NCBI RefSeq assembly: GCF_000368045.1
Contig: NZ_KB849236.1
Location: 789,731 to 853,730 of the forward strand
Direction: 5' to 3'
Length of the DNA stretch: 64,000 nucleotides
Source: Acinetobacter johnsonii CIP 64.6
GTDB taxonomy: Bacteria > Pseudomonadota > Gammaproteobacteria > Pseudomonadales > Moraxellaceae
This document shows positions 44,996 through 53,420 of the stretch, one piece after another. The notes under the pieces are model-generated. The model worked only from the letters and a program-made list of their open reading frames with translations. It was not told where the DNA came from and searched no databases. Made by a program: the position numbers and the translations under genes. The stretch's first letter is position 1. Each line of letters opens with the position of its first letter.

Positions 44996-45832
44996 TTATT
45001 TTTTAAAGAAAGAGGCCTCTTCAGACTTAGGATATTGTTTAAGGAGTTTGGCTTTGTATTGGTTGGCCTGAGCAGTATTTTTATCCACTTCTTTGGCAAT
45101 ATTGTAGAGTTGATAGACGGCTCGAGGCGCACGCGAAGAGTTTGGGTATTGGTTTGCCACAATCCCGTAGTTCTTTTTCGCTTCTGCATAGTTGGTAGGT
45201 TCAATCGATAAATTAAATTCCGCTAACCAGAAATATGCATTGCTGATGTAAACACTGTTGGGGTTGTTTTTAATAAAATTTTGCATGGGTGCAATCGCTT
45301 TCTTCGCACCACCTTGCTTATAGGCATCCAATGCGACAGTATACGCGGCTTTTTCTAGCTCAGATGTGTTTTGCGTACTGACCACTACAGGTGCTTTGTT
45401 TACTGCGGCTGCGGTTGTGTTACTGCTGGGGTTGGTGATTGTGGTGTTACTGGGAGGAGTATCCTGTTGGTTATCCTCCGTTGTGGTACTCGCTTCAGGG
45501 TCTACTTTTTGCTGAAGTAACTCTAAGCGTTGATCTAGGTCAGCGTAACGATTTTCCAACTCATGTTTGAGTTGAGCGATCTCGTTGTCTTGTTCTTCAA
45601 GTTTACCGCGTAAGCTACGCAAATCACTTTCTAATTGTTGGTTCTTTTGCATGATTTGCCAATTAATATTGGTTGCTGTTGCACTCGCACCTGTGTCTAC
45701 TGCGACGCTGGTTGGATTGACACTATTGTTCGTTGCTTGGCTTAAGCCGCGAGATTCAATTGGAATATTGGCGAAAACAGGCGTTGTGCAAAGTAGGGTG
45801 AGGGCACATAGGCTATGCTTCTTTAGCATCAT
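44996..45832 (-). CDS. ybgF: Tol-Pal associated periplasmic protein YbgF/CpoB-like
   Basis: Periplasmic protein that in other bacteria links Tol-Pal with peptidoglycan synthesis during division. Signal peptide ends near residue 22 (TPVFA). Residues about 60-110 form a coiled coil (LESDLRSLRGKLEEQDNEIA...). A Thr/Ser/Asn-rich linker follows. The C-terminal domain consists of tetratricopeptide repeats (AYTVALDAYKQGG, YISNAYFWLAEF, YPNSSRAPRAVYQL). 278 residues. It is not next to tol or pal here. Confidence 0.85.
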   Translation of the reverse strand: MMLKKHSLCALTLLCTTPVFANIPIESRGLSQATNNSVNPTSVAVDTGASATATNINWQIMQKNQQLESDLRSLRGKLEEQDNEIAQLKHELENRYADLDQRLELLQQKVDPEASTTTEDNQQDTPPSNTTITNPSSNTTAAAVNKAPVVVSTQNTSELEKAAYTVALDAYKQGGAKKAIAPMQNFIKNNPNSVYISNAYFWLAEFNLSIEPTNYAEAKKNYGIVANQYPNSSRAPRAVYQLYNIAKEVDKNTAQANQYKAKLLKQYPKSEEASFFKK

Positions 45833-46096
45833 AAAATATCCGTGTTATAAGGCTTTGATGGGGAACACATCAAACGAAATTCATTTACCCCATTAAAAAC
45901 GGCAACGTTATGAATTGCAATAAGCTTTTACATTGTTGTCGTATATTTAGGTAAATGAATGTAGCCTAGTCGTTACCAATAATTGAGTGATTTTTCTTGA
46001 GTTTGTTTTATAAATAGTCAATTGAATGAAATGCTTATTGAAAAATCGTTTATAGGCTTGCAACTTAGGGAAAAATCTCTATACTCTGTTCTTGCA

Positions 46097-46211
<115 letters not shown>

Positions 46212-46237
46212 ATATTTATAAATATATAAGAATAAAA

Positions 46238-47444
46238 ATGAAAGATTACTATGGCATTGATGCAGGTCTAGTCGTTAGTATTGAATCTTATAAGAAAGTT
46301 AAAAGCTTTTTTCTTTTCTTATTATTTTTTGCGGTCACCATTATTCTTTTATATTTTCTTATTTCATCTTAAATGGTTTTTCAAACTATATTGCCATAGG
46401 TATTGTTATATCTTGCTTATGTGTCTTATTTTGCATTTTTTACTTATTGCTTGAAAGCATTAATACTGAAATCACTTTTAATGAAGATCATCTTTTATAT
46501 CGTAAAGTTTTCACTGTTAAAAAAGTGCTCTATAGTGAAATAAAAGGCTATGAAATTCTATCTTTTAGAAAAAGAAGTCGTTTGCTACTGATTGATCAGC
46601 ATCATCAAATCGTCAATATTAGTTCAGATTTTGAATCATATACAAGAATTTGTAATATGTTCATGGCGCATTTTGAAGATATGGAGGTTGTTAATAAACG
46701 AGAGCAAGAACAAAATTTTATACAAGAACATACAAAAAATATTTCCAGTGAACAGCAACAAAAATATTTAAAATATGCATTAAGATTTAGAAAATTTTAG
46801 ATGTATTGACGGTTATTATTTTCTTTTTAGCCCCTATATTTGATTGGTCAGATCTTTTATTTCATGGTATGGCTTTGGTTTATCTATACCTTAGTTATCC
46901 CAAGCATCATAATTTTTATATTATTTATATGCAAAAGGCTAAAATCTCTACAGAAGTGCTGTCTTTTCTGATTATGCTTGTATGCAATTATTTATTTCTT
47001 AGGGATCTTATCCAGCACTACGATTTAGCTTTTTTATTTTATTCTTTGATATGTATGAGCTTTCTATTATCCGCTCTATATATTGTATTTAAAAAGAAGT
47101 TTGCCCAGAAAATGAAGCGGCAAATGATCATGGTGATCGCACTTGCTCTACCTGTTGTCGGTATTTATTCTGCGAGTTTGGTACGTGTTGTGAATAGTAT
47201 TAATGATAACAGTATTTTAAGTGTTCAAGATGTGCAGGTCGTAAATAAGGAGAAGAGCGAGAGCGGCAGTAGAAGAAATAGATATGCAAGTTATTATTTG
47301 GATGTTCGAATGTCTGATGGCGAGATCCAACGGATCAAGGTCAGATCGGGTGCGTACAATCATGCCAATATTGATGGGACCTATACCATGATCTTGCATC
47401 AAGGGAATTTAGGCATTACTTGGTCAGGCTACGAATTGCAGTAA
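46238..47444 (+). pseudogene. Membrane protein gene broken by two frameshifts
   Basis: Three consecutive open frames read as one protein if two single bases are restored. Part 1 (46238-46372) codes MKDYYGIDAGLVVSIESYKK plus a membrane helix and stops at TAA 46370. Adding one base in the TTAAA near 46369 continues into SLNGFSNYIAIGIVISCLC and part 2, which has a second helix and a soluble PH-like region (TEITFNEDHLLYRKVF) and stops at 46800. Adding one A in the A-run at 46791 continues into KILDVLTVIIFFLAP and part 3, with four more helices and a soluble C-terminal domain to 47444. The restored product would be about 400 residues. Family unknown. Assembly error in A/T runs is an alternative. 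Confidence 0.65.
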
Positions 47445-47552
47445 ATTCTGGTTTTCTCACGAATCTAACTTTCGATTATCTGTAAATATATTTAAGTTTT
47501 ATTGATGTATATAGTTAGATGATCAATCATGGTATGAATGGTAAATAGCGCT

Positions 47553-48158
47553 TTAATCTTCAATTTTTCTCGAAATGGCTTTCATAATCGCATCCATTTC
47601 AAAGCCACGATACATCAAAAAACGGATTTGTTTGGCTTTTAGTTTTGGATCTGTTGCGACCTCTGTTCCATACTTTCTAACTTTGAGTTGATAGGCTTGT
47701 TCGCCCCAATCCGTTTCTTTCAGTTCTTCTAAAATTAAACCAGTGTCGATCTTTTTAGTTTTTAGCGCCATTTTGATGCGATTAGGGCCTTTGCCTTTAC
47801 GCTTTTGGCTCGATAGCGTGATCTCAGCCACACGTTGATCACTCTGATAGTTTTGTGCTGAAAGCTCTTCAACCAGTGTAATCACTTCTTCGCGGTGCAT
47901 TGCCCATGTAGCTAGTTTCTCAATTAATTCTGCTTTTGAATATTCCTTACGTGTCAGTACCGCAAAGGCATAAGAACGTAGACGAGAGCCTGTTAAACCT
48001 GTGGGTTTGGGTTGATTCTCTTCATCAAAATCTAAAGCATCATCAGTTTCTTGTGTTGCCTGGAGGGGATTGTGTTGAACAGCAGGTGCTTCTTCTTCAC
48101 CAAATTGTTGTTTGAGAGCGTCATAGTCAAGAAGTTTGGGGAATTTTGAATTAGGCAT
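47553..48158 (-). CDS. recX: Recombination regulatory protein RecX
   Basis: Inhibits RecA filament growth. 201 residues. A poorly conserved charged N-terminus is followed by three-helix repeats: RSYAFAVLTRKEYSKAELIE, LSAQNYQSDQRVAEI, RKGKGPNRIKMALKTK and MYRGFEMDAIMKAI. It follows recA on the same strand with a terminator between, as in many bacteria, so it is probably expressed by readthrough. Confidence 0.9.
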   Translation of the reverse strand: MPNSKFPKLLDYDALKQQFGEEEAPAVQHNPLQATQETDDALDFDEENQPKPTGLTGSRLRSYAFAVLTRKEYSKAELIEKLATWAMHREEVITLVEELSAQNYQSDQRVAEITLSSQKRKGKGPNRIKMALKTKKIDTGLILEELKETDWGEQAYQLKVRKYGTEVATDPKLKAKQIRFLMYRGFEMDAIMKAISRKIED

Positions 48159-48188
48159 AATGGGCTATGAAATAGATCTGAATAAACA

Positions 48189-48208
48189 AAACGCCCCGTA
48201 GGGCGTTT
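48189..48208 (-). terminator. recA-recX intergenic terminator
   Basis: On the minus strand: AAACGCCC / GGGCGTTT around a four-base loop, then a TGTTTATT tail. The T-run is interrupted, which suits partial readthrough into recX. Confidence 0.7.
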
Positions 48209-48266
48209 CTTAGTGTAAGCCTAAATGTCGTGTAATAACATTTAATCTTTTTTTAGAGGCTTTTAA

Positions 48267-49310
48267 TTAAGCATCTAAAAAGTCTGGTTCTTCTTCTTTC
48301 TCTTCTGCTGGTGCAGCATTTGCAGTCGTCAGTAGCTTTTCTCGAATAATTTTCTCAATGGTTTCAGCCAACTGAGGATTTTCTTCGAGATGACGGATCA
48401 CATTGTTTTTACCTTGACCAATTTTATCGCCTTGGTATGAATACCAAGCACCTGCTTTTTGTACGATTTCCTGTTGAACAGCCAAGTCTACAAGTTCGCC
48501 CAAGTGGTTAACGCCTTTACCATATAAAATTTGGAAGAGCGCTTCACGGAATGGAGGTGCCATCTTGTTTTTGACAACTTTTACTTTGGTTTCAGAACCA
48601 ACGATTTCATCGCCTTCTTTGACCTGACCTACGCGTCGAATGTCTAAACGCACAGACGCATAGAATTTCAACGCATTACCACCAGTCGTGGTTTCAGGGC
48701 TACCAAACATCACACCAATTTTCATACGAATTTGGTTAATGAAAATCACCATACAGTTTGAACGTTTCGCATTACCTGTAATTTTACGTAATGCTTGGCT
48801 CATTAAACGTGCTTGGAGGCCCATGTGCGAGTCGCCCATTTCACCTTCAATTTCTGCACGTGGTGTCAATGCTGCAACAGAGTCGACAACGATGAGGTCA
48901 ATGGCACCAGAGCGAACCAGCATGTCTGCAATTTCAAGTGCTTGTTCACCATGGTCAGGCTGAGAAACCAAGAGGTTGTCAATATCTACGCCAAGTTTAC
49001 GCGCATACTGTGGGTCTAAAGCGTGTTCTGCATCAATAAATGCACATGTACCACCTGCTTTTTGACATTCGGCAATCGCTTGTAAAGTCATGGTTGTTTT
49101 ACCTGAAGATTCAGGACCATAAATCTCAACGATACGACCTTTCGGTAAGCCGCCAATGCCTAGAGCAATATCAAGTGTCAAAGAACCCGTTGATACCGCT
49201 TCAACAGCTTGTACGGTGTTATCGCCAAGACGCATTACTGTGTTTTTACCAAACTGCTTTTCAATTTGGCTTAGCGCAGCATTGAGCGCCTTGCTTTTAT
49301 TATCATCCAT
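48267..49310 (-). CDS. recA: Recombinase RecA
   Basis: Strand-exchange ATPase and SOS co-protease. Walker A GPESSGKTT at residues 65-73; Walker B around LIVVDSVAAL; L2 loop region with IRMKIGVMFGSPETTTGG. The 347 residues and acidic C-terminus (EEKEEEPDFLDA) are typical. Acinetobacter is known to lack LexA, so the control of this gene differs from the textbook SOS system; see the promoter entry. Confidence 0.98.
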   Translation of the reverse strand: MDDNKSKALNAALSQIEKQFGKNTVMRLGDNTVQAVEAVSTGSLTLDIALGIGGLPKGRIVEIYGPESSGKTTMTLQAIAECQKAGGTCAFIDAEHALDPQYARKLGVDIDNLLVSQPDHGEQALEIADMLVRSGAIDLIVVDSVAALTPRAEIEGEMGDSHMGLQARLMSQALRKITGNAKRSNCMVIFINQIRMKIGVMFGSPETTTGGNALKFYASVRLDIRRVGQVKEGDEIVGSETKVKVVKNKMAPPFREALFQILYGKGVNHLGELVDLAVQQEIVQKAGAWYSYQGDKIGQGKNNVIRHLEENPQLAETIEKIIREKLLTTANAAPAEEKEEEPDFLDA

Positions 49311-49341
49311 CTTACAACCTCAAAACGATGTCACGGATATT

Positions 49342-49379
49342 TACTGAATATGCTCAGTATAGTGACAGATTTAGTCTGT
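49342..49379 (-). promoter_or_regulatory. recA promoter with two inverted repeats
   Basis: Reading the minus strand, TATACT (plus-strand 49356-49361) is a good -10 with a poor -35. Repeat 1, ACAGA-N5-TCTGT (49365-49379), lies in the -35/spacer region. Repeat 2, TACTGA-N6-TCAGTA (49342-49359), overlaps the -10 and the start site. Repeat 2 carries LexA-like half-sites, TACTG and CAGTA, but with CTG-N8-CAG spacing instead of the N10 needed by enterobacterial LexA. Confidence 0.55.
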
Positions 49380-49424
49380 ATCTTCTATAAAAGTCAGATC
49401 GTGTGCGACACAATATGACGCATG

Positions 49425-49868
49425 TCATTCATCATCATTATAAGACCAATATTGGTCAAATTGTTGATCATTTTCTTGTCTAAACTTACTGATATCGCGT
49501 CGGTCTTTTTTACTTGGACGATGATCAGGTCGAGCTAGATTATGCAACTTTCTTTGGCTTGCAATCAATTCCCGTCGTGTAATACTGACTTCAGTTTCTT
49601 CATATAATTTTTGTGCAACAGGAGCGGGGCCACGCACGTCAGAGAGTTCTTTGATCACTACGGTTTTCTTGTCAATGCCTTGTTGTATGGTGAGCTCCAT
49701 CCCAACCCGAACTTCTCTCGACACTTTGACACGTTCACCATTGTGGTGAACTTTGCCTCCCTCAATTGCATTTTTGGCAATGGAGCGCGTTTTAAAAAAA
49801 CGTGCTGCCCATAACCATTTGTCAATGCGCATGCCTACCGCATCTTCCGCTAAAGTGGATTTACGCAT
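49425..49868 (-). CDS. hslR: S4-domain RNA-binding protein, Hsp15-like
   Basis: Ribosome-associated heat-shock protein 15 family; in E. coli it rescues stalled 50S subunits carrying a peptidyl-tRNA. S4 domain at about residues 13-75: RIDKWLWAARFFKTRSIAKN then GGKVHHNGERVK. Basic, charged C-terminal tail (PSKKDRRDISKFRQENDQQF). 147 residues. The start overlaps the YrfG-like gene end by 8 bases; the yrfG-hslR pairing is also seen in E. coli. Confidence 0.9.
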   Translation of the reverse strand: MRKSTLAEDAVGMRIDKWLWAARFFKTRSIAKNAIEGGKVHHNGERVKVSREVRVGMELTIQQGIDKKTVVIKELSDVRGPAPVAQKLYEETEVSITRRELIASQRKLHNLARPDHRPSKKDRRDISKFRQENDQQFDQYWSYNDDE

Positions 49869-50535
49869 ATTTAGCCGTGACCTCAGCTTGCTCTAAATAA
49901 GGAATTAAATCGGTGAGCTGATTTAAGATCGGATAAGGGCCGGATGTCTTGCTTTGACCTAGTGATGAGGGTTGAGCAATGGTAAATAGGTTTTGAATAC
50001 CATAACTTTCAGCACCTTTTAATACTTTTTCAGTGTCATCGATAAAGTAACACTGTGTGGCTGCAAAAGGATGGCGTTCATGGAGATGTTGCCAAAACTC
50101 AGTAAACTCTTTGGCATGACCGAGGGTTTCGCTGCTAATAATGACATCGAAATATGAGGCCAGTTTCGTGTGTTCGAGTTTGAACTTGAGTCCCTCACAG
50201 TCCGCATTAGTGGCAAGCCAGCAAGGGTAGCCGTTACTTTTTAAATAGTCGAGAAGTTCAAGACAGCCTTCACGTAGGCTAACTTTATGCTTAAATTCCT
50301 GCTGCAAAGCGAGCGTATCTACGCCAACTTTAGCTGTCCAAAAGCGCGTAGAATACCAATTGAGTGTATGATTATGGGTTTGATAAAACTGAAACAGGGC
50401 CTGAGTACTTTGTTCTAAAGAGCACTGGTGTTGTTCAGCATAACGGATAGGAAGCTGATGATTCCAAATAAAATCATCATAGGCAAGATCCAGTAATGTA
50501 CCGTCCATATCAAAAATGATAATTGGCTTTTCCAC
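49861..50535 (-). CDS. yrfG: HAD hydrolase, YrfG-like nucleotidase
   Basis: Haloacid-dehalogenase superfamily phosphatase, 224 residues. Nucleophile motif FDMDGTLLDL (Asp9, Asp11), motif II in WLATNAD, and motif III/IV lysine and acidic residues in KEFTEFW and CYFIDDTEKV. Synteny with hslR supports assignment to the GMP/IMP nucleotidase YrfG; the substrate is inferred. The start is GTG at 50535, with GGAG at a normal distance upstream. Confidence 0.82.
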   Translation of the reverse strand: MEKPIIIFDMDGTLLDLAYDDFIWNHQLPIRYAEQHQCSLEQSTQALFQFYQTHNHTLNWYSTRFWTAKVGVDTLALQQEFKHKVSLREGCLELLDYLKSNGYPCWLATNADCEGLKFKLEHTKLASYFDVIISSETLGHAKEFTEFWQHLHERHPFAATQCYFIDDTEKVLKGAESYGIQNLFTIAQPSSLGQSKTSGPYPILNQLTDLIPYLEQAEVTAKYA

Positions 50536-51198
50536 TCAAAAAATCTCCAAGGTTTCAAAGTTCAGCAATGGCTATAGAAAACAGTTAGCAGCCGATCTAG
50601 CCATTTTACTTTATGCAAATATGGCGTAATTATAGCGTATAGCTGCATAAGATGACGGATTTGCATAGCCCATTGTCAAAAATTGAAGAATATGGGATCT
50701 CAGTTTTTTAAGTAAGAGCATATAAGATGTGTTAATCGCACATTGATCCACAACAATATTGAACTTCAGCATAAGAAATGATTCACCTTATGGAGAAGGA
50801 AGAGCTTTTATAAACTTTCGATGAGAACACTTAGCGCTGTCATTATTATCGAAAGCCTCCACTGTTGCTGCTGACCTAAATCAGCCATGGATTACAACGG
50901 ACAGCATCATTGGTTTTGTCAGCTTTTCAGTACTGCTTAACTATTCGGCTCTCATGTCTATTTCATCAAATGTTCATTTTATATTGATACCATAAAAACC
51001 ACCTGAGGGTAGTTTTTATGTTTGAAACTAAAGTTAAACCACTTCAGCTGACAGAGAAAGATTCGTTGTATCCAGCGCAATAATGCAATAAAAGTAAGTT
51101 TTCTGACAAAAAATGAAAATAAAGTGGTTTTGCTGGTTATTTATACAAGAATCGGTTAAAAAAGATGTGGCGAATGAGAATAAAATAGAGAGGAATGG
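50536..51198. other. Gene-free stretch of normal composition
   Basis: About 660 bases upstream of the YrfG-like gene. Composition is not especially AT-rich between about 50800 and 50960, unlike true spacers nearby, yet both strands are full of stops. A hairpin (AAAAACCACC...GGTAGTTTTT, one mismatch) lies at 50995-51017, just before a 21-codon frame at 51019. It may be decayed coding DNA or an untranslated RNA region; nothing can be named. Confidence 0.4.
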
Positions 51199-51444
51199 AT
51201 GAGTGAATTAAATCTAGATTTTTTAGATGAAACCTTAGATAAATATGAAGCAAAAGGTAAGAAAAAGGCCATTAAAAAAATCCGTATTGGTTATATGCTC
51301 TATGCAAAATTTATGTCGAATAAAAAATTTGCAGAAAATGTAATGAGTTCATCTTTAGATCCAAATAAGCGGACTTATCGCAATACCAAGATTAAAATTA
51401 CGCATGATGAATATGAGTTAACCTTTTTACGTAATGATGATTAA
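51199..51444 (+). CDS. Small paralogous protein 1, unknown function
   Basis: An 81-residue, lysine-rich protein of unknown function. The C-terminal 50 residues share a clear pattern with the gene at 51751: IGYxxY, KF, SSxxDPNKRxY, then KIK and DEYxL. Start ATG 51199 has GAGAGGA at 51189-51195. No helix-turn-helix, signal peptide or membrane segment. The two genes probably arose by local duplication. Confidence 0.65.
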   Translation: MSELNLDFLDETLDKYEAKGKKKAIKKIRIGYMLYAKFMSNKKFAENVMSSSLDPNKRTYRNTKIKITHDEYELTFLRNDD

Positions 51445-51557
51445 GTATTCAATTGTGTTAAAAAAGTCTTAAGGTTTCATTTATTTGAAATATTTTGGCT
51501 GTAGAGTGTGCGGCATAAAGCAATGAAAATATAATGATTAGATGATGTTTGTGCAGT

Positions 51558-51597
51558 TAAACCTGTTTATTTGGAGAGAGGTAAACAGGTTTTTTAT
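51558..51597 (+). terminator. Terminator after small protein 1
   Basis: Stem AAACCTGTTTA / TAAACAGGTTT (11 bp) with a loop containing GGAGAGAGG, then a T-run. It lies over 110 bases after the stop codon. Confidence 0.75.
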
Positions 51598-51631
51598 TAT
51601 AATAACTTTCTGGTCTGAGTGATTGCAGACA

Positions 51632-51674
51632 AAAAGCCCGATTTGTTTTTATACTGATCGGGCTTTTATTTTTC
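51632..51674. terminator. Second terminator before small protein 2
   Basis: Stem AAAAGCCCGAT / ATCGGGCTTTT (11 bp), 13-base loop, then TATTTTT. A-rich on its left side, so it can act both ways. Only 35 bases separate it from the previous terminator. Confidence 0.75.
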
Positions 51675-51765
51675 TATTGAAATGAAAATAGTGAGAAAGA
51701 TGATTTCTGACATCTTTTGATCATATTGTTCATGGATAATCTTTTTTATTTTGAGTTGCTTCGAT

Positions 51766-52011
51766 ATGTCAATTGTTACTGCAAATGAACTAGACGATAT
51801 TCTAAAAGAATTAATTTCCAAAAATAAAAAGCCTGAAAAGATTTTGATTGGTTATAAAGCATATAGCGAGCTTATGAATGATCGAAAGTTTTTGCATGAA
51901 GTCGCTAGCTCAGCTATGGATCCGAATAAAAGAAAGTATCAAAAGATTAAGATCAAAGTGACGCAGGATGAGTATCAATTAGAAGTGAAGTGTTCAGATA
52001 AAAATGAGTAG
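51766..52011 (+). CDS. Small paralogous protein 2, unknown function
   Basis: An 81-residue protein from MSIVTANELDD (an upstream in-frame start at 51751 adds MSCFD). Paralogue of the gene at 51199: the shared core is IGYKAYSELM, RKF, SSAMDPNKRKYQ, IKVTQDEYQL. Neither start has a strong ribosome-binding site. Nothing more can be said of function; the charged, compact fold without membrane segments suggests a cytoplasmic role. Confidence 0.6.
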   Translation: MSIVTANELDDILKELISKNKKPEKILIGYKAYSELMNDRKFLHEVASSAMDPNKRKYQKIKIKVTQDEYQLEVKCSDKNE

Positions 52012-52090
52012 ATGTACCGTAATTTAAAAAAACCGGAGAAAGAGTGTATTTTTAATTGATGTATTTAAAATACAGGTTTATACTATACTC

Positions 52091-52153
52091 CAAATTAAAG
52101 CGCTGTAGCTTTTCTTGTTTTATATCCCACGCTCCCATGCGTGGGATTTTTTT
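52091..52153 (+). ncRNA. Candidate small RNA, copy B
   Basis: Inside a 500-base gap without a gene. Promoter TTGATG (52056-52061), exactly 17 bases, TATACT (52079-52084). Predicted start near 52091. Perfect 9-bp terminator stem ATCCCACGC / GCGTGGGAT at 52124-52147, then T7. No ORF fits. CGCTGTAG at 52101-52108 and TTTCTTGTTTT at 52111-52121 match copy A at 27672, in the same place relative to the promoter. The rest of the gap (to 52511) shows nothing clear. Confidence 0.6.
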
Positions 52154-52511
52154 GCGCGATGATTTTTCATAAAGAAATCACTTGGATGTATAAAGCTGAA
52201 AAGAAGTTAAGAGTAAGCACAAATTAGAAAAGTTCAGCCTGTGGCTTTCTCTAGTCTCGATATTTAAGGTGTGGGTAAAGCTAAAGTCAGGTTGATTGGA
52301 CTACTCAACCCAAAGTCAAAAGAAGAATTGGAATTGAGTGATATTTCCTGAGTGTCTTAGGCGTATAATATTTTTAAGGCAGTGTTGAAAAAGTGTTCGC
52401 GTGTTCTCACTCTAAGGTGACAGTATACCGTTGAATACGAGGCGATGAGCATGCTGCTATCCCAATAATGAACTTCTCGATCTATAACTTAATGAATAAA
52501 AAGGCGGTCTC

Positions 52512-53366
52512 ATGTTTAAGCCCACAACTGCACCTCAAGATGCACTGATATTGCAACTTGTACCGATTGTGACTCAAGCGTGCGAGATTTTACGAGCAGA
52601 GTATCAAGCTTATGTTGCAGGTGGTGATTTTACAGTTGAACGAAAATCCGATCATTCACCTGTCACGCAAGCGGACTATCGTGTCAATCAATTTATTACT
52701 GATGCTTTAAACAATACCTTTCCTCATTTGCCTGTTCTTTCTGAAGAAGGGCAGCATGCACATAGACAGCAGTGGCAGTCTTTTTGGATGCTTGATCCTT
52801 TAGATGGTACCAAAGAATTTTTGCATCAACGTCCTGAATTCACCATTAATCTCAGCCTTATTGAGGGTGCGCATACAACTTTTGCTGTGCTGGCTATTCC
52901 TTGTGAACAGCAAATTTACTTCTGTCCACTACAAGGTCAGCCTTTAAAATACAATATTGAAAAAGACGTATGGTATGTATATGTTCCAGTTGAAAACCAC
53001 AGTGCTGTTCAAGTCGGCTTAAGTCAAAGTAGTCAGAGCAAACCGCAGTATCAAGTGTATTTAGAGCAGTTGGAAAAATTTACGCCTATTCAAGAGTATC
53101 GTGCAGGGAGTGCATATAAGTTCTGCATGGTGTTGGAAGACCGAGTCGATATTTACCCACGCTTTCATCCAACGAGTGAGTGGGATACCAGTGCTGGACA
53201 GTGTTTATTAGAGCGAATAGGTGGTGGTTTGGTTGATTTTCAGGGACGACCATTCGTATATAATCAAAGATTGAGTTTACTGAATGGCGGTTTTATTGCA
53301 TATCGAAATAACGATATGAAAAAACTGGCATTACAAGCACTTGAACTAATGCCTTCGTCGGCTTGA
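52512..53366 (+). CDS. cysQ: 3'(2'),5'-bisphosphate nucleotidase CysQ
   Basis: Hydrolyses 3'-phosphoadenosine 5'-phosphate, a by-product of sulfate assimilation. Inositol-monophosphatase fold, 284 residues. Metal-binding motifs: SEEGQ region, then FWMLDPLDGTKEF, and WDTSAGQCLLERIGG near the C-terminus. Lys and Asp in KSDHSPVTQAD complete the site. AAGG lies upstream of ATG 52512. The histidine phosphatase gene follows 54 bases later. Confidence 0.93.
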   Translation: MFKPTTAPQDALILQLVPIVTQACEILRAEYQAYVAGGDFTVERKSDHSPVTQADYRVNQFITDALNNTFPHLPVLSEEGQHAHRQQWQSFWMLDPLDGTKEFLHQRPEFTINLSLIEGAHTTFAVLAIPCEQQIYFCPLQGQPLKYNIEKDVWYVYVPVENHSAVQVGLSQSSQSKPQYQVYLEQLEKFTPIQEYRAGSAYKFCMVLEDRVDIYPRFHPTSEWDTSAGQCLLERIGGGLVDFQGRPFVYNQRLSLLNGGFIAYRNNDMKKLALQALELMPSSA

Positions 53367-53420
53367 GCTAAAAACTGAGCGTGCTATAGTGTTTTTTGAA
53401 TTATTGAGTTGCTAGTGATT

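Noticed and set aside
44996..45832. Part of a tol-pal operon
   Set aside because: No tol, pal or ybgC gene is adjacent; only the YbgF/CpoB-like gene is present, alone.
49342..49359. True LexA box upstream of recA
   Set aside because: Spacing between CTG and CAG is 8, not 10, and Acinetobacter lacks LexA; kept only as a LexA-like repeat of unknown role.
50800..51000. Transposase remnant
   Set aside because: Reading both strands by eye gave no transposase motif and no terminal inverted repeats; stops occur in all frames.
51498..51600. A third possible copy of the sRNA tag (GCTGTAG before a terminator)
   Set aside because: Only seven bases match, the TTTCTT part is missing, and no promoter lies at the right distance.
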